DNA of 64,000 nucleotides from DATKWD01 sp035529695. GTDB taxonomy: Bacteria; Actinomycetota; Acidimicrobiia; Acidimicrobiales; Salinilacustritrichaceae. The stretch lies in the NCBI GenBank assembly GCA_035529695.1, contig DATKWD010000061.1, positions 48,535 through 112,534 on the forward strand, read 5' to 3'. A program made the translations under genes and the position numbers. The stretch's first letter is position 1. Each line of letters starts with the position of its first letter. Of the stretch, positions 7,978 to 15,858 are shown in pieces. A model generated the notes under the pieces. That model was not told where the DNA came from. It was given only the letters and a program-made list of their open reading frames with translations, and made no database searches.

Positions 7978-8505
7978 GTGCTCGATGGTGTGACCCTGAT
8001 CACCGGCGTGATGGCCGCCGGCAAGTCGACCGTGGCGCAGGCACTGGCCGAACGGCTCCCTCGCTCGGTCCACGTACGGGGTGACGTCTTCCGCCGCATG
8101 ATCGTCTCGGACCGCCACGAGATGGGTGCCGACCCGAGCGACGAGGCGCTCGTCCAGCTCAGCATCCGCTACGAGCTCGCCGTTGCGACCGCGGACCACT
8201 ACGCCCGCGAAGGATTCGCCGTGGTGCTCCAGGACATCGTGCTGGGCCCGATTCTCACCGACGTCGTCGATCTCCTCGACGCACGGCCACGCCGCCTGGT
8301 GGTCTTGGCACCGTCAGCCGACACGGTCCGTGAACGCGAGGCCGGTCGCGACAAGGTGGGATACCACTCGATCGACGTCGAACGCCTCGACCGGGCGCTG
8401 AAGGACGAGACGCCCCGCTTCGGGCTGTGGCTCGACACGACCGACCTCACCGTGGCCGAGACGGTCGATCAGATCATCGAACGAGCCGCAGAAGCCGAGG
8501 TCTGA
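7978..8505 (+). CDS. P-loop kinase-like protein (AAA family ATPase)
   Basis: A 175-residue single-domain P-loop protein. Walker A is TGVMAAGKST at about residues 9-18, followed by RGDVFRRM, a typical nucleoside- or small-molecule-kinase substrate loop, and GFAVVLQDI in the Walker B position. The C-terminal LVVLAPSADTVREREAGRDK is lid-like. It resembles chloramphenicol phosphotransferase, zeta-toxin and shikimate-kinase-like small kinases, and could phosphorylate a small molecule. GTG at 7978 was chosen as the first in-frame start downstream of the divergent hydrolase gene; GTG at 7990 is an alternative. No antitoxin-like gene is adjacent, so a toxin role is not supported. Confidence 0.8.
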   Translation: MLDGVTLITGVMAAGKSTVAQALAERLPRSVHVRGDVFRRMIVSDRHEMGADPSDEALVQLSIRYELAVATADHYAREGFAVVLQDIVLGPILTDVVDLLDARPRRLVVLAPSADTVREREAGRDKVGYHSIDVERLDRALKDETPRFGLWLDTTDLTVAETVDQIIERAAEAEV

Positions 8506-8529
8506 ACACTCACACCGTCCACGGCTCAG

Positions 8530-8535
8530 TACCCT
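8530..8535 (+). promoter_or_regulatory. -10 box for the FHA gene
   Basis: TACCCT lies 6 nt before the GTG at 8542, the same sequence and spacing class as the box of the PPOX gene. Confidence 0.5.
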
Positions 8536-8541
8536 GCGCGG

Positions 8542-8940
8542 GTGGCTGGCGACGAGGACGAAGTCAGACGTGACGACACGACCGAGGCGCTCCTCACCGC
8601 CGATCTGCGCTTGGCCGAGTTCCTCAAGGGCGACCCACCGCTCCCCCACGCATTGCTCTTGGTCGTGTCGGGCGACCAGCGGGGCGAGATCCTGACGATG
8701 GACAACTCACCCGCGATCGTCGGCCGCGTCGCGGATGCCGATGTCATGATCGACGACACGACCGTGTCACGTCGACACGCGATCCTTCGGCACGGCCCTG
8801 ATGGGCTCGAGGTCGAGGACCTGGGCTCGTCGAACGGGACAACCATGAACGGCAACCCCATGACCGGGTCGTTCCACCTGATCGACGGCGACCTGGTCGG
8901 CTTCGGCTCGGCCACCGTGCTCGTCAAGCGCATCGCCTGA
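8542..8940 (+). CDS. Stand-alone FHA domain protein
   Basis: This 132-residue protein is a forkhead-associated domain with a 40-residue N-terminal arm. The phosphothreonine-binding elements are in order: VGR (start of the domain), TVSRRHAIL (the Ser-Arg-x-x-His motif) and LGSSNGTTMNG. Thus phosphothreonine recognition appears intact. The N-terminal arm DDTTEALLTADL contains several Thr and could itself be phosphorylated, as in GarA-type actinobacterial regulators, though it lacks a convincing ETTS motif. It acts in the cytosol, probably as a reader of a Ser/Thr kinase not in this window. GTG start after a TACCCT box. It ends convergently with ftsK, 87 nt apart, where I see no terminator. Confidence 0.88.
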   Translation: MAGDEDEVRRDDTTEALLTADLRLAEFLKGDPPLPHALLLVVSGDQRGEILTMDNSPAIVGRVADADVMIDDTTVSRRHAILRHGPDGLEVEDLGSSNGTTMNGNPMTGSFHLIDGDLVGFGSATVLVKRIA

Positions 8941-9027
8941 CCACGCCGCTGGTCGGAACCCTCGTCCGGCGACGACGCAGTCCCGCTCGACCGCTGCGAC
9001 GGAGCAGCTGAGGCGTCCGGTCGCTGA

Positions 9028-11409
9028 TCAGCCGTCGGCGCCGGCTCCGGACAGCAGCTCTTCGAGCTCGGCTTCGGTCATCAGCACGTCACGAGCCTTC
9101 GAACCGGTCGACGGGCCGACCACACCTCGTTGCTCGAGGAGGTCCATGATGCGACCGGCGCGCGCGAAGCCGACCTTGAGCTTGCGCTGGAGCATCGAGG
9201 TCGAGCCCAGCTGGCTGCGAACGATCAGCTCCATCGCCTGCCACATCAGGTCGTCGTCGTCATCGCTGCCCGACGAACCTCCGGGGAGCGCGGCACCGGA
9301 CGGGCCGCCATCGGTCGAACCCTGGACCTCTTCGACGTAGGTGATCTCGGGAGCCTGCTTCCGCCAATGGGCGGCGATCTTGCGGACTTCCTCTTCGGTG
9401 ACCCAGGCGCCCTGGATGCGGCGTGGGCTCGACGAAGCCGGGCCGAGCAAGAGCATGTCGCCCTTGCCGACGAGCCGCTCGGCACCGCCCTGGTCGAGGA
9501 TGACGCGAGAGTCGGTCACCGAACTGACCGCAAATGCCAGGCGGGCGGGCACGTTGGCCTTGATGACGCCGGTGATGACGTTGACAGACGGACGCTGGGT
9601 GGCGATGACGAGGTGGATGCCCACGGCACGAGCCATCTGGGCGAGGCGGCAGATCGACTCCTCGACGTCGCGAGCCGCGACCATCATCAGGTCGGCCAGC
9701 TCGTCGACCACGACCACCACGAAGGGCAAGCGCGGGAAGTTCTCGGGCTGGTCGCCCTCGAGGTCGAGAACATCTCCGTCGTGGTTGTTCAGGTCGCCCC
9801 GGTCGTAGGCCGCGTTGTAGCCGGTGATGTCGCGCACCCCGACCTCGCTGAGCAGGTCGTACCGGCGCTCCATCTCCTTGACGGCCCAGCTGAGCGCGTT
9901 GGCCGCCTTCTTCGGATCGGTCACGACCTGGGTCAGCAGGTGCGGGAGCTTGTCGTACTGGCCCATCTCGACGCGCTTGGGGTCGATGAGGATCATGCGG
10001 ACCTGGTCGGGCGTCGACCGCATGAGGATCGACGTCAGGATGCTGTTGAGGCACGACGACTTGCCCGCCCCGGTGGCACCGGCGATGAGGATGTGCGGCA
10101 TCTGGGCAAGGTTCATCATCATCGACTTGCCGTTGATGTCGCGCCCCACCGCACCCTCGAGGGGATGCTTGGCCTTGATCGCCTCCGGGCTGCTCAGCAG
10201 GTCGCCGAGGGCGACGATCTTGCGGTCGGCATTGGGTACCTCGACCCCGATGGCCTGACGTCCCGGAATCGGAGCGAGGATCCGGACATCGGGCGAGGCC
10301 ATCGCGTACGCGATGTCCTTGTTCAGGCTCGTCACCTTGCTGACCTTGACGCCCGGACCGAGCTCGAGTTCGTAGCGGGTGACGGTCGGGCCGACCACCA
10401 TGCCGACGAGGCGGGTCTCGACGCCGTGTTGGGCGAGGGCAGCTTCGAGTTCGCGGCCCCGGGCCTCGACCGCCTTGGCATCGACGTCCTGCCTGGCCGA
10501 GACCTCGAGGAACTTCTTGGGTGGCAGCTTCCATTCGGACCGGCGCGCCCCGGGACCGAGATCGATCTCGAGCTGGGTCGCATCGACCGGTTCGTCGACG
10601 TGGGTCTCGAGCTTGGGTCGGGCCGGCTCGGGCCCAGATGACGCGTCGTACTCGTCTGTATGGTCGGTGTCGTCGGCGTCGGGCTCAGCCGGATCGACCA
10701 TCGTGGGGTCCGAATCCTGGTCGAAGACCTCGCCGCCGATGTGGAGTGTCGGGTCGTCCGATCCGGCGCTGCGTGACGAATCGAGTTCGAACATCGCCTT
10801 GACGCCACGGCGCAGGACCTGGCCGAGGGGACGTACTCCGTTTGCCGTCGTCTCGGCCGCGACCCGCACGGGAGTGCGGGTCAGGACGACGAGCCCGATG
10901 AGACCGATCACCACGAGCACGAGCGACGCGCCCCACGACGCGAGCAGGCTTTCGAGCGGTGACCCGACGGCTGCGCCGGCAACTCCGCCGGCCGCACGGA
11001 AGTCGTCGAGCGGATCGCTCCACGAGACGCCACTGGCGACGTCGATGAGACCCAGGACCGACAACGCGAGCGCACTGCCTCCGACCGCGAGGTGGGCACG
11101 GGCAGACCGTTCGACCTCGCCGTGCGGGTCGTCCTTCAGCAGCGCATAGCCGATCGCCAACAGCGCGACGGGAAGGGCGAAACGACCCACCCCGACGAGG
11201 GTTCCCGCCGCCGTGGCCAGCCCGCGGCCCACCGGCCCGGCCAGGTCGACATAGGTCCCGAGACCGACCACCAGCCCGAAGCCGATGCAGGCGAGGCCGC
11301 CCACGTCGGCACCGTGGCCGGTCAGCGCCGATCGCACCATCCCCGGAGGTGGTGGTGGCGGGATCTTCTTCGATCGGGACGGGGTCGCGCGAGTGCCCAC
11401 AGTGGCCAC
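9028..11409 (-). CDS. ftsK: DNA translocase FtsK/SpoIIIE
   Basis: A full-length 793-residue FtsK. The N-terminal third has four hydrophobic helices (about residues 35-60, 68-92, 105-125 and 155-178) preceded by a PPPPPPG stretch; an acidic linker follows to about residue 290. The motor has Walker A GATGAGKSS at 444-452 and Walker B VVVVVDELADL near 560. The C-terminal gamma winged helix, which reads KOPS-like DNA sites, is seen as LGSTSMLQRKLKVGFARAGRIMDLLEQRGVVGP. It pumps chromosomal DNA at the division septum, with XerC/XerD. The annotated GTG (11409) lies 1 nt after a TAACCT box; a second in-frame GTG at 11400 has 10-nt spacing and may be the real leaderless start. Confidence 0.96.
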   Translation of the reverse strand: MATVGTRATPSRSKKIPPPPPPGMVRSALTGHGADVGGLACIGFGLVVGLGTYVDLAGPVGRGLATAAGTLVGVGRFALPVALLAIGYALLKDDPHGEVERSARAHLAVGGSALALSVLGLIDVASGVSWSDPLDDFRAAGGVAGAAVGSPLESLLASWGASLVLVVIGLIGLVVLTRTPVRVAAETTANGVRPLGQVLRRGVKAMFELDSSRSAGSDDPTLHIGGEVFDQDSDPTMVDPAEPDADDTDHTDEYDASSGPEPARPKLETHVDEPVDATQLEIDLGPGARRSEWKLPPKKFLEVSARQDVDAKAVEARGRELEAALAQHGVETRLVGMVVGPTVTRYELELGPGVKVSKVTSLNKDIAYAMASPDVRILAPIPGRQAIGVEVPNADRKIVALGDLLSSPEAIKAKHPLEGAVGRDINGKSMMMNLAQMPHILIAGATGAGKSSCLNSILTSILMRSTPDQVRMILIDPKRVEMGQYDKLPHLLTQVVTDPKKAANALSWAVKEMERRYDLLSEVGVRDITGYNAAYDRGDLNNHDGDVLDLEGDQPENFPRLPFVVVVVDELADLMMVAARDVEESICRLAQMARAVGIHLVIATQRPSVNVITGVIKANVPARLAFAVSSVTDSRVILDQGGAERLVGKGDMLLLGPASSSPRRIQGAWVTEEEVRKIAAHWRKQAPEITYVEEVQGSTDGGPSGAALPGGSSGSDDDDDLMWQAMELIVRSQLGSTSMLQRKLKVGFARAGRIMDLLEQRGVVGPSTGSKARDVLMTEAELEELLSGAGADG

Positions 11410-11739
11410 AAGGTTAACACCAGCAACATCACCAACAGCGGGAACCCGGCCAAGCGCAGGTCTGCCGTGAATGCCGCGGTCCGGCGTGAACGACGCCGCT
11501 GTGACACCAGGAGTCCACGGCGGACCGAGAAATCGACGTCAGACGATCCCGGGCCGGCGGCGGACGTGCGTGCGGCACGCTGTGAGCCGTGCCACCGTTC
11601 TCGGACGGCCGAACTCGAATCCTGGAAACACGCACCGATGTCGGACGGCTCGGCATCGGCGAGCGCTTCACGCGTGATGGGTCAACCGCAGCGTGCAGTT
11701 CGTCGTCGGCCTCGAGCAACTGACTCCATCATCGGTGCG
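11410..11739 (-). other. 330-nt gap between mutM and ftsK without a supportable gene
   Basis: This stretch holds the ftsK promoter, with TAACCT at 11411-11416 on the minus strand. Frames through the rest have no homologue-like sequence, no good start and no Shine-Dalgarno. I see no tRNA, strong hairpin or terminator. It may be an untranslated mutM trailer. Confidence 0.4.
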
Positions 11740-12537
11740 TCAACGACGCTGACAGCTCGGGCACCAGGTGGTCGAACGTCCGTCGATGATCTTGCGGCGC
11801 AGCGGCTCACCGCACCGAAGGCATGCCTCTCCCGACCGGCCGTAGCAGCGCAGCTGTCGCTGATTCGTTCCTACTCCCCCGTCGGCGTTGCGATAGTCGC
11901 GCAGCGTCGTTCCGCCGTTGGCCAGCGCTCCCTCGAGCGATCGTCGAAGCGCCGCGAGCAGGCGGTCGGCCCGCGGCCGACTCAACGAGCGGATCGACGG
12001 GTTGATCTCGGCATCCCACAGCGCCTCGTCGGCATAGATGTTGCCGACGCCGGCGATGGGGCGCTGACTCAGGAGCTGCGTCTTCAGCTTGGCGTTGCTG
12101 CGCCGGAGGTTGGCCCACAGGCCCCCGTCGTCGAGGGTCACATCCCAGGGTTCCGGGCCTTGCGCTGCGAGGGTCGGGAAGCGCGCATGTTCGCCACGGT
12201 CGACGACGCCGAGCCGCCCGAAGCGACGGACATCCCGGTAGGTCAGATACGTGCCGTCGTCGAGCTCCCACCAGGCACGCAGATACGGATCGCCGGTGTC
12301 GGCTGATCGAGCCAGCTGGCCGGTCATGCCGAGATGGACGACGAGTTCACGGTCGTCGTCGAGTTCGAACAGCAGGTACTTGCCCCGCCGCCCGACCGAC
12401 TCGAACGTCGCACCGACGGCCTCGATCGCACCATTGAACTTCGCAGACGCATGACCCCACCCGTCGACCACCTGCCGGCCGACGACGAGCGGTTCGATCC
12501 CCCGCCGCACCGTTTCGACCTCGGGGAGCTCGGGCAT
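11740..12537 (-). CDS. mutM: Formamidopyrimidine-DNA glycosylase (Fpg/MutM)
   Basis: Fpg removes 8-oxoguanine and formamidopyrimidines from DNA and cleaves the abasic site by beta,delta-elimination. The ATG at 12537 gives the obligatory MPELPEVETV; Pro2 and Glu3 are the catalytic residues after Met removal. KFNGAI, then GRRGKYLLFEL holds the conserved DNA-phosphate lysine, and QLLSQRPIAGVGNIYADEALW is the helix-two-turn-helix. The C-terminal zinc finger is intact: CYGRSGEACLRCGEP with WCPSCQRR, giving four Cys. An upstream in-frame ATG would add 16 residues before the catalytic Pro and must be rejected. TACCGT lies 8 nt before the ATG. Divergent from the MmcQ gene, 40 bp apart. Confidence 0.96.
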   Translation of the reverse strand: MPELPEVETVRRGIEPLVVGRQVVDGWGHASAKFNGAIEAVGATFESVGRRGKYLLFELDDDRELVVHLGMTGQLARSADTGDPYLRAWWELDDGTYLTYRDVRRFGRLGVVDRGEHARFPTLAAQGPEPWDVTLDDGGLWANLRRSNAKLKTQLLSQRPIAGVGNIYADEALWDAEINPSIRSLSRPRADRLLAALRRSLEGALANGGTTLRDYRNADGGVGTNQRQLRCYGRSGEACLRCGEPLRRKIIDGRSTTWCPSCQRR

Positions 12538-12545
12538 CCCCGCCG

Positions 12546-12551
12546 ACGGTA
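12546..12551 (-). promoter_or_regulatory. -10 box for mutM
   Basis: TACCGT ends 8 nt before the catalytically required ATG at 12537, independent proof of the start and a good calibrator of the leaderless rule. Confidence 0.55.
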
Positions 12552-12577
12552 GCGAGATCCCGTGGCACGATCCTCCG

Positions 12578-12928
12578 ATGATCACCCACGACGATGTGCG
12601 ACGGATCTCACTCGCTCTGCCAGGGGCCTTCGAGCAGCCGTCCTACGGCGATCGCCCATCGTGGCGGACCAAGGCCCGCATGTTCACGTGGCTGCGCGAC
12701 GATCCCGAGGCCTTGGTCGTGTGGGTCGACTCGGTCGAGGAGAAGGACGCCATGACCGCCGGCGAACCACAGAAGTTCTTCACCACGTCGCACTACGACG
12801 GACATCCGATCGTCCTCGTGAACCTCGACACCGTCTCCTCGGCCGAGGCCACCGAGCTCATCACCGAGTCCTGGCGGCTCCGGGCGCCCAAGACGCTCGT
12901 GAAGCAGTGGGATGTCGACCACGCATGA
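12578..12928 (+). CDS. MmcQ/YjbR family protein
   Basis: A 116-residue member of the MmcQ/YjbR (cytosolic DNA-binding-like fold) family. Evidence is the compact pattern DDVRRISLALPGAFEQPSYG, then WRTKARMFTWLRDD, and the C-terminal ESWRLRAPKTLVKQW, which matches the family's final helix. Members are small and often annotated as DNA-binding on structural grounds; the biological role is not established. The ATG at 12578 lies 6 nt after CACGAT, a weak variant of the -10 box. The stop overlaps the downstream HAD gene as ATGA, so both are probably made from one mRNA. Confidence 0.85.
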   Translation: MITHDDVRRISLALPGAFEQPSYGDRPSWRTKARMFTWLRDDPEALVVWVDSVEEKDAMTAGEPQKFFTTSHYDGHPIVLVNLDTVSSAEATELITESWRLRAPKTLVKQWDVDHA

Positions 12929-13623
12929 CGATCGAAGCGGTGGTGTTCGACTGGTACGCGACGCTGGGTCAGCCACTGGCAGGCGACGTCTGGTACCGGC
13001 TGCCCGACCTCGTGCGCGAGGCCGGGGGCTCGTTCGACGAAGAAGCGAGTCGGGCGTTCTGGGCCGACCATCCGACCGACCATGTCGAGCACTCGGCCGA
13101 TCGCGACAGCTACGAAGCGTTCCAGGCCGAGCGGATGGCGACGTTGTTTCGCCGCTGTCAGGTACCCGAGAGCGCCGTCGGACCGCTGATCGAGGTCGTC
13201 GCCGCCGAGCGCTATGCCCGCGTGTTCCCGCTGTACGACGACGTCGTGATGCACCTCGAGTCCCTTCGGGCGCAAGGGATGACCATCGGCGTGTGCTCCA
13301 ACTGGGACTGGAACCTGCAGGACCAGTTCGATGCGCACGGCATCGGCGATCTGTTCGACGGCGTCGTGTGCTCGGCCATCGTCGGCTACACGAAACCGCA
13401 CCCGCACATCTTCGACGCCGTCGTACGGGACATCGGCGTCGATCCGGCGACGACGCTGTTCGTCGGTGACACCTGGGAGGCCGACATCGAAGGATCGGTC
13501 GCCGCCGGGTTCAGACCGGTCCACATCGTGCGTCGCGGCAGCTGCGAGGTGGACGACCATGCGGAGGTCCCATGCATCAGTGGACTCGGCGAACTACTCG
13601 AACTGATTTCCTGGAACCCCTGA
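12925..13623 (+). CDS. HAD-superfamily hydrolase
   Basis: A 232-residue HAD-IA-type hydrolase. Motif I reads VVFDWYATLG: nucleophilic Asp9 is present, but the usual second Asp is Tyr, as in haloacid dehalogenase-like members (DxY). Motif II is the Ser in GVCSNWDWNL, motif III the Lys in YTKPHPHIF, motif IV GDTWEADIEG. The stretch from residues 20 to 95 is a helical cap. Tyr in place of the acid Asp argues against simple phosphatase chemistry and leaves dehalogenase-like action open. Its ATG overlaps the MmcQ stop (ATGA). It converges on a lipoprotein gene 14 nt away. Confidence 0.87.
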   Translation: MTIEAVVFDWYATLGQPLAGDVWYRLPDLVREAGGSFDEEASRAFWADHPTDHVEHSADRDSYEAFQAERMATLFRRCQVPESAVGPLIEVVAAERYARVFPLYDDVVMHLESLRAQGMTIGVCSNWDWNLQDQFDAHGIGDLFDGVVCSAIVGYTKPHPHIFDAVVRDIGVDPATTLFVGDTWEADIEGSVAAGFRPVHIVRRGSCEVDDHAEVPCISGLGELLELISWNP

Positions 13624-13637
13624 AGGGCCGCGCTGCC

Positions 13638-14168
13638 CTAGAGCGCTGCGACCGCCTGGCCTGCGAGCCCGGTCGCGAGTCCGAAGGCCGGGTCCGCCTC
13701 GTCGCCGATGTCGAGACCAGGCATCCGGAGCTCGATGATGCCCGTGCCGCTGCGCACGAGCACGGCATCGAGGCGCTCTCCCTGGCCTGCGTCCGTGCGA
13801 CCGCGGAAGATCGCGACCGCCTCGTCGCCCACCGCTTCGACGGTCACGTAGCGATCACCGGCGAGACCGACACGGGCGATCTCCTCGTCGAGGGTCGACG
13901 ATCCGACCGAACCGACCCGAAGGCTCACCACGGCGAGTCCGTTGATGTTGCGCCAGGCACAGCTGTGTTCGCCCGACACCTCGTCGCTCGTACCGGTCCG
14001 TTCGATGTCGTCGGACAGGGCACCCACGGCCTCGTCGCTCAACAGCGAGCACGGATCGGCGGTCACCGCCGGGGCCGGCGGGATGGTCGTCGTCGTGGCC
14101 TCGCCGCCGCCCGACGAGCAAGCCGCGGCCACACACAGCGCGGCCAGGAGGCACCGGCGAATCTTCAC
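13638..14168 (-). CDS. Lipoprotein, DUF3558-like
   Basis: A 176-residue exported lipoprotein. The first 17 residues are a lipoprotein signal, MKIRRCLLAALCVAAACSSG, with cleavage expected before the Cys of VAAAC. A Thr/Pro-rich tether (TTTTIPPAPAVT) follows, then a domain starting DPCSLLSDEAVGAL with CAWRN, the pattern seen in DUF3558-type actinobacterial lipoproteins with two Cys likely forming a disulfide. The GTG start overlaps the rnj stop as GTGA and has GGAGGC directly before it. Role unknown. It is the last gene of a dapA-rnj-lipoprotein unit; sharing a transcript with an RNase may be incidental. Confidence 0.8.
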   Translation of the reverse strand: MKIRRCLLAALCVAAACSSGGGEATTTTIPPAPAVTADPCSLLSDEAVGALSDDIERTGTSDEVSGEHSCAWRNINGLAVVSLRVGSVGSSTLDEEIARVGLAGDRYVTVEAVGDEAVAIFRGRTDAGQGERLDAVLVRSGTGIIELRMPGLDIGDEADPAFGLATGLAGQAVAAL

Positions 14169-15826
14169 GCCTCCATGACGACCGGCACGATCATCGGTCG
14201 GCGCTTCGTCGCCTTGTTCACGAATCGGCCCGCCGCCTTGCGCACCTGGCGCGAGACGTTCTCGATGTCACCGCCGCCCTTCTCGAACGCCTGCTTGACG
14301 GCTCGCTCGACCTCGTCGGCGCAGTCGGCGAGCAGCCCCTCGGCTTCGGGAGCGTGCACCCAACCCCGGGTGACGATCTCGGGACGGGCCAGCATCGCCC
14401 CGGTCTCGACGTCGACGCTCACGATGACGACGACCACCCCCTCCTCAGCCAGGACCTGACGGTCGCGTAGGACCGCATCGCCTACGTCGTCGAGGGTCCC
14501 GTCGACGTAGAGGTAGCCGGCCGGCACCTTACCGACGGCCACGAGACCGTCGTCGGTGAGCTCGACCTGGTGGCCGTCCTCGCAGACCCAGACCTTGCTT
14601 GCGTCGATGCCCATCTGACGGGCGATCTTGGCGTGGGCGACCAGGTGGCGGTACTCGCCGTGGACGGGGATGAACCATTCGGGCCTGGTGATCGAGTGGT
14701 AGGTCTTGAGCTCCTCGGCCTTGGCGTGCCCGGTGGCGTGCACGTCGCTGTGGCCCGAGTGCACGACCTCTGCTCCGGTGCGGACCAATCCGTCGATGAC
14801 CTTCGAGACGTTCATCTCGTTGCCGGGGATCGGGTGCGAGCTCAGGATGATGGTGTCGTCGGGACCGATGGTGAGCCACTTGCTGGTGCCTGATGCCATC
14901 AGCGACAGCGCGGACATCGGCTCGCCCTGGCTGCCGGTCGAGATGATGCAGACCTGGCCAGGATCGAGATCACCGATGTCTGCGATGTCGATGAGTGCGG
15001 ACTCAGGGATGTTCAACAAGCCCATCTCGCGGGCCAGCTTCACGTTCTTCTTCATCGACAAGCCGAGCGTCGTGATCTTGCGACCGAACGCCTGGGCCGC
15101 ATCGGCGATCTGTTGGACGCGGTGCACGTGACTGGCGAAGCACGCCGTGATGATGCGCCGCCCCTCGTGGGCGTGCATCAGGTCATACAGGACCTGGCCG
15201 ACGGTGGTCTCCGATGCCGAGTGGCCGTGCTCGTCGGCATTGGTCGAGTCGGCCAGCAGGAGGCGGATGCCGTCGTTGCTGGCCATGGCGCCCAGCCGGC
15301 TGAGATCGGTGAGGCGGCCGTCGACCGGGGTGAGGTCGATCTTGAAGTCGCCAGAGTGGACGATGGTTCCCTGCGGGGTGTGGAACGCTGTGGCGAACCC
15401 GTGTGGAACCGAGTGGGTGACCGGAATGAACTCGAGGTCGAACGGGCCGACCTGTCGACGTTCGTTGTCCTGCACCACGTTGAACTCGGTGCGGCCGAGG
15501 AGGCCGGCTTCCTCGATCCGGTTGCGAGCGAGGCCCAGGGTCAGCGCCGACCCGAAGATCGGGAAGCTCATCTCGCGGAGCAGGAAGCTGAGGGCACCGA
15601 CGTGGTCCTCGTGCCCGTGGGTGGCGATGCAACCCTCGATGCGATCGGCGTTCTCGCGGAGATAGGTGAAGTCGGGCAGCACCAGGTCGACCCCGAGCAT
15701 GTCGAGATCGGGGAACATCAACCCGCAATCGATGAGCATGATGCGGTCGTCGACTTCGACACAGGCGCAGTTCCGCCCGATCTCGCCGAGACCGCCGAGG
15801 AAGGTGATGCGTACCGGGGCTGCCAC
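14165..15826 (-). CDS. rnj: Ribonuclease J
   Basis: A 553-residue RNase J of the metallo-beta-lactamase/beta-CASP family, a zinc enzyme with 5'-3' exonuclease and endonuclease activity on RNA. The metal motif HGHEDH is at 70-75; DCGLMFPDLDMLGVDLVLPD precedes it. Beta-CASP features include SGDFKIDLTPVDG, LLADSTNADEHGHS, ISTGSQGEPMSAL and the late HSGHSDVHATGHA with the last metal His. The roughly 100-residue C-terminal domain is present. The GTG at 15826 stands 8 nt after TAACCT, so rnj can be transcribed on its own as well as from dapA upstream. It overlaps the lipoprotein start. Confidence 0.96.
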   Translation of the reverse strand: MAAPVRITFLGGLGEIGRNCACVEVDDRIMLIDCGLMFPDLDMLGVDLVLPDFTYLRENADRIEGCIATHGHEDHVGALSFLLREMSFPIFGSALTLGLARNRIEEAGLLGRTEFNVVQDNERRQVGPFDLEFIPVTHSVPHGFATAFHTPQGTIVHSGDFKIDLTPVDGRLTDLSRLGAMASNDGIRLLLADSTNADEHGHSASETTVGQVLYDLMHAHEGRRIITACFASHVHRVQQIADAAQAFGRKITTLGLSMKKNVKLAREMGLLNIPESALIDIADIGDLDPGQVCIISTGSQGEPMSALSLMASGTSKWLTIGPDDTIILSSHPIPGNEMNVSKVIDGLVRTGAEVVHSGHSDVHATGHAKAEELKTYHSITRPEWFIPVHGEYRHLVAHAKIARQMGIDASKVWVCEDGHQVELTDDGLVAVGKVPAGYLYVDGTLDDVGDAVLRDRQVLAEEGVVVVIVSVDVETGAMLARPEIVTRGWVHAPEAEGLLADCADEVERAVKQAFEKGGGDIENVSRQVRKAAGRFVNKATKRRPMIVPVVMEA

Positions 15827-15834
15827 GACTGCCG

Positions 15835-15840
15835 AGGTTA
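15835..15840 (-). promoter_or_regulatory. -10 box for rnj
   Basis: TAACCT ends 8 nt before the GTG at 15826, inside the 32-nt gap after dapA. It suggests a promoter internal to the dapA-rnj unit. Confidence 0.5.
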
Positions 15841-15858
15841 GGCCCTCGGAACTCGATG

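Noticed and set aside
7978..8505. Zeta-like toxin of a toxin-antitoxin pair
   Set aside because: The P-loop resembles zeta and small kinases, but no small antitoxin gene is adjacent and the nearest gene is divergent and a hydrolase.
9130..10641. A 503-codon plus-strand frame opposite ftsK
   Set aside because: Mirror of the ftsK codon pattern, rich in Arg, Asp, His and Val, with no recognisable domain or start signal.
11322..11507. A 61-codon minus-strand frame with a hydrophobic stretch overlapping the ftsK start
   Set aside because: The stretch reads over the ftsK promoter and N-terminus in another frame; no start signal and the C-terminal half is Arg/His-rich noise. Worth a glance only if conserved.
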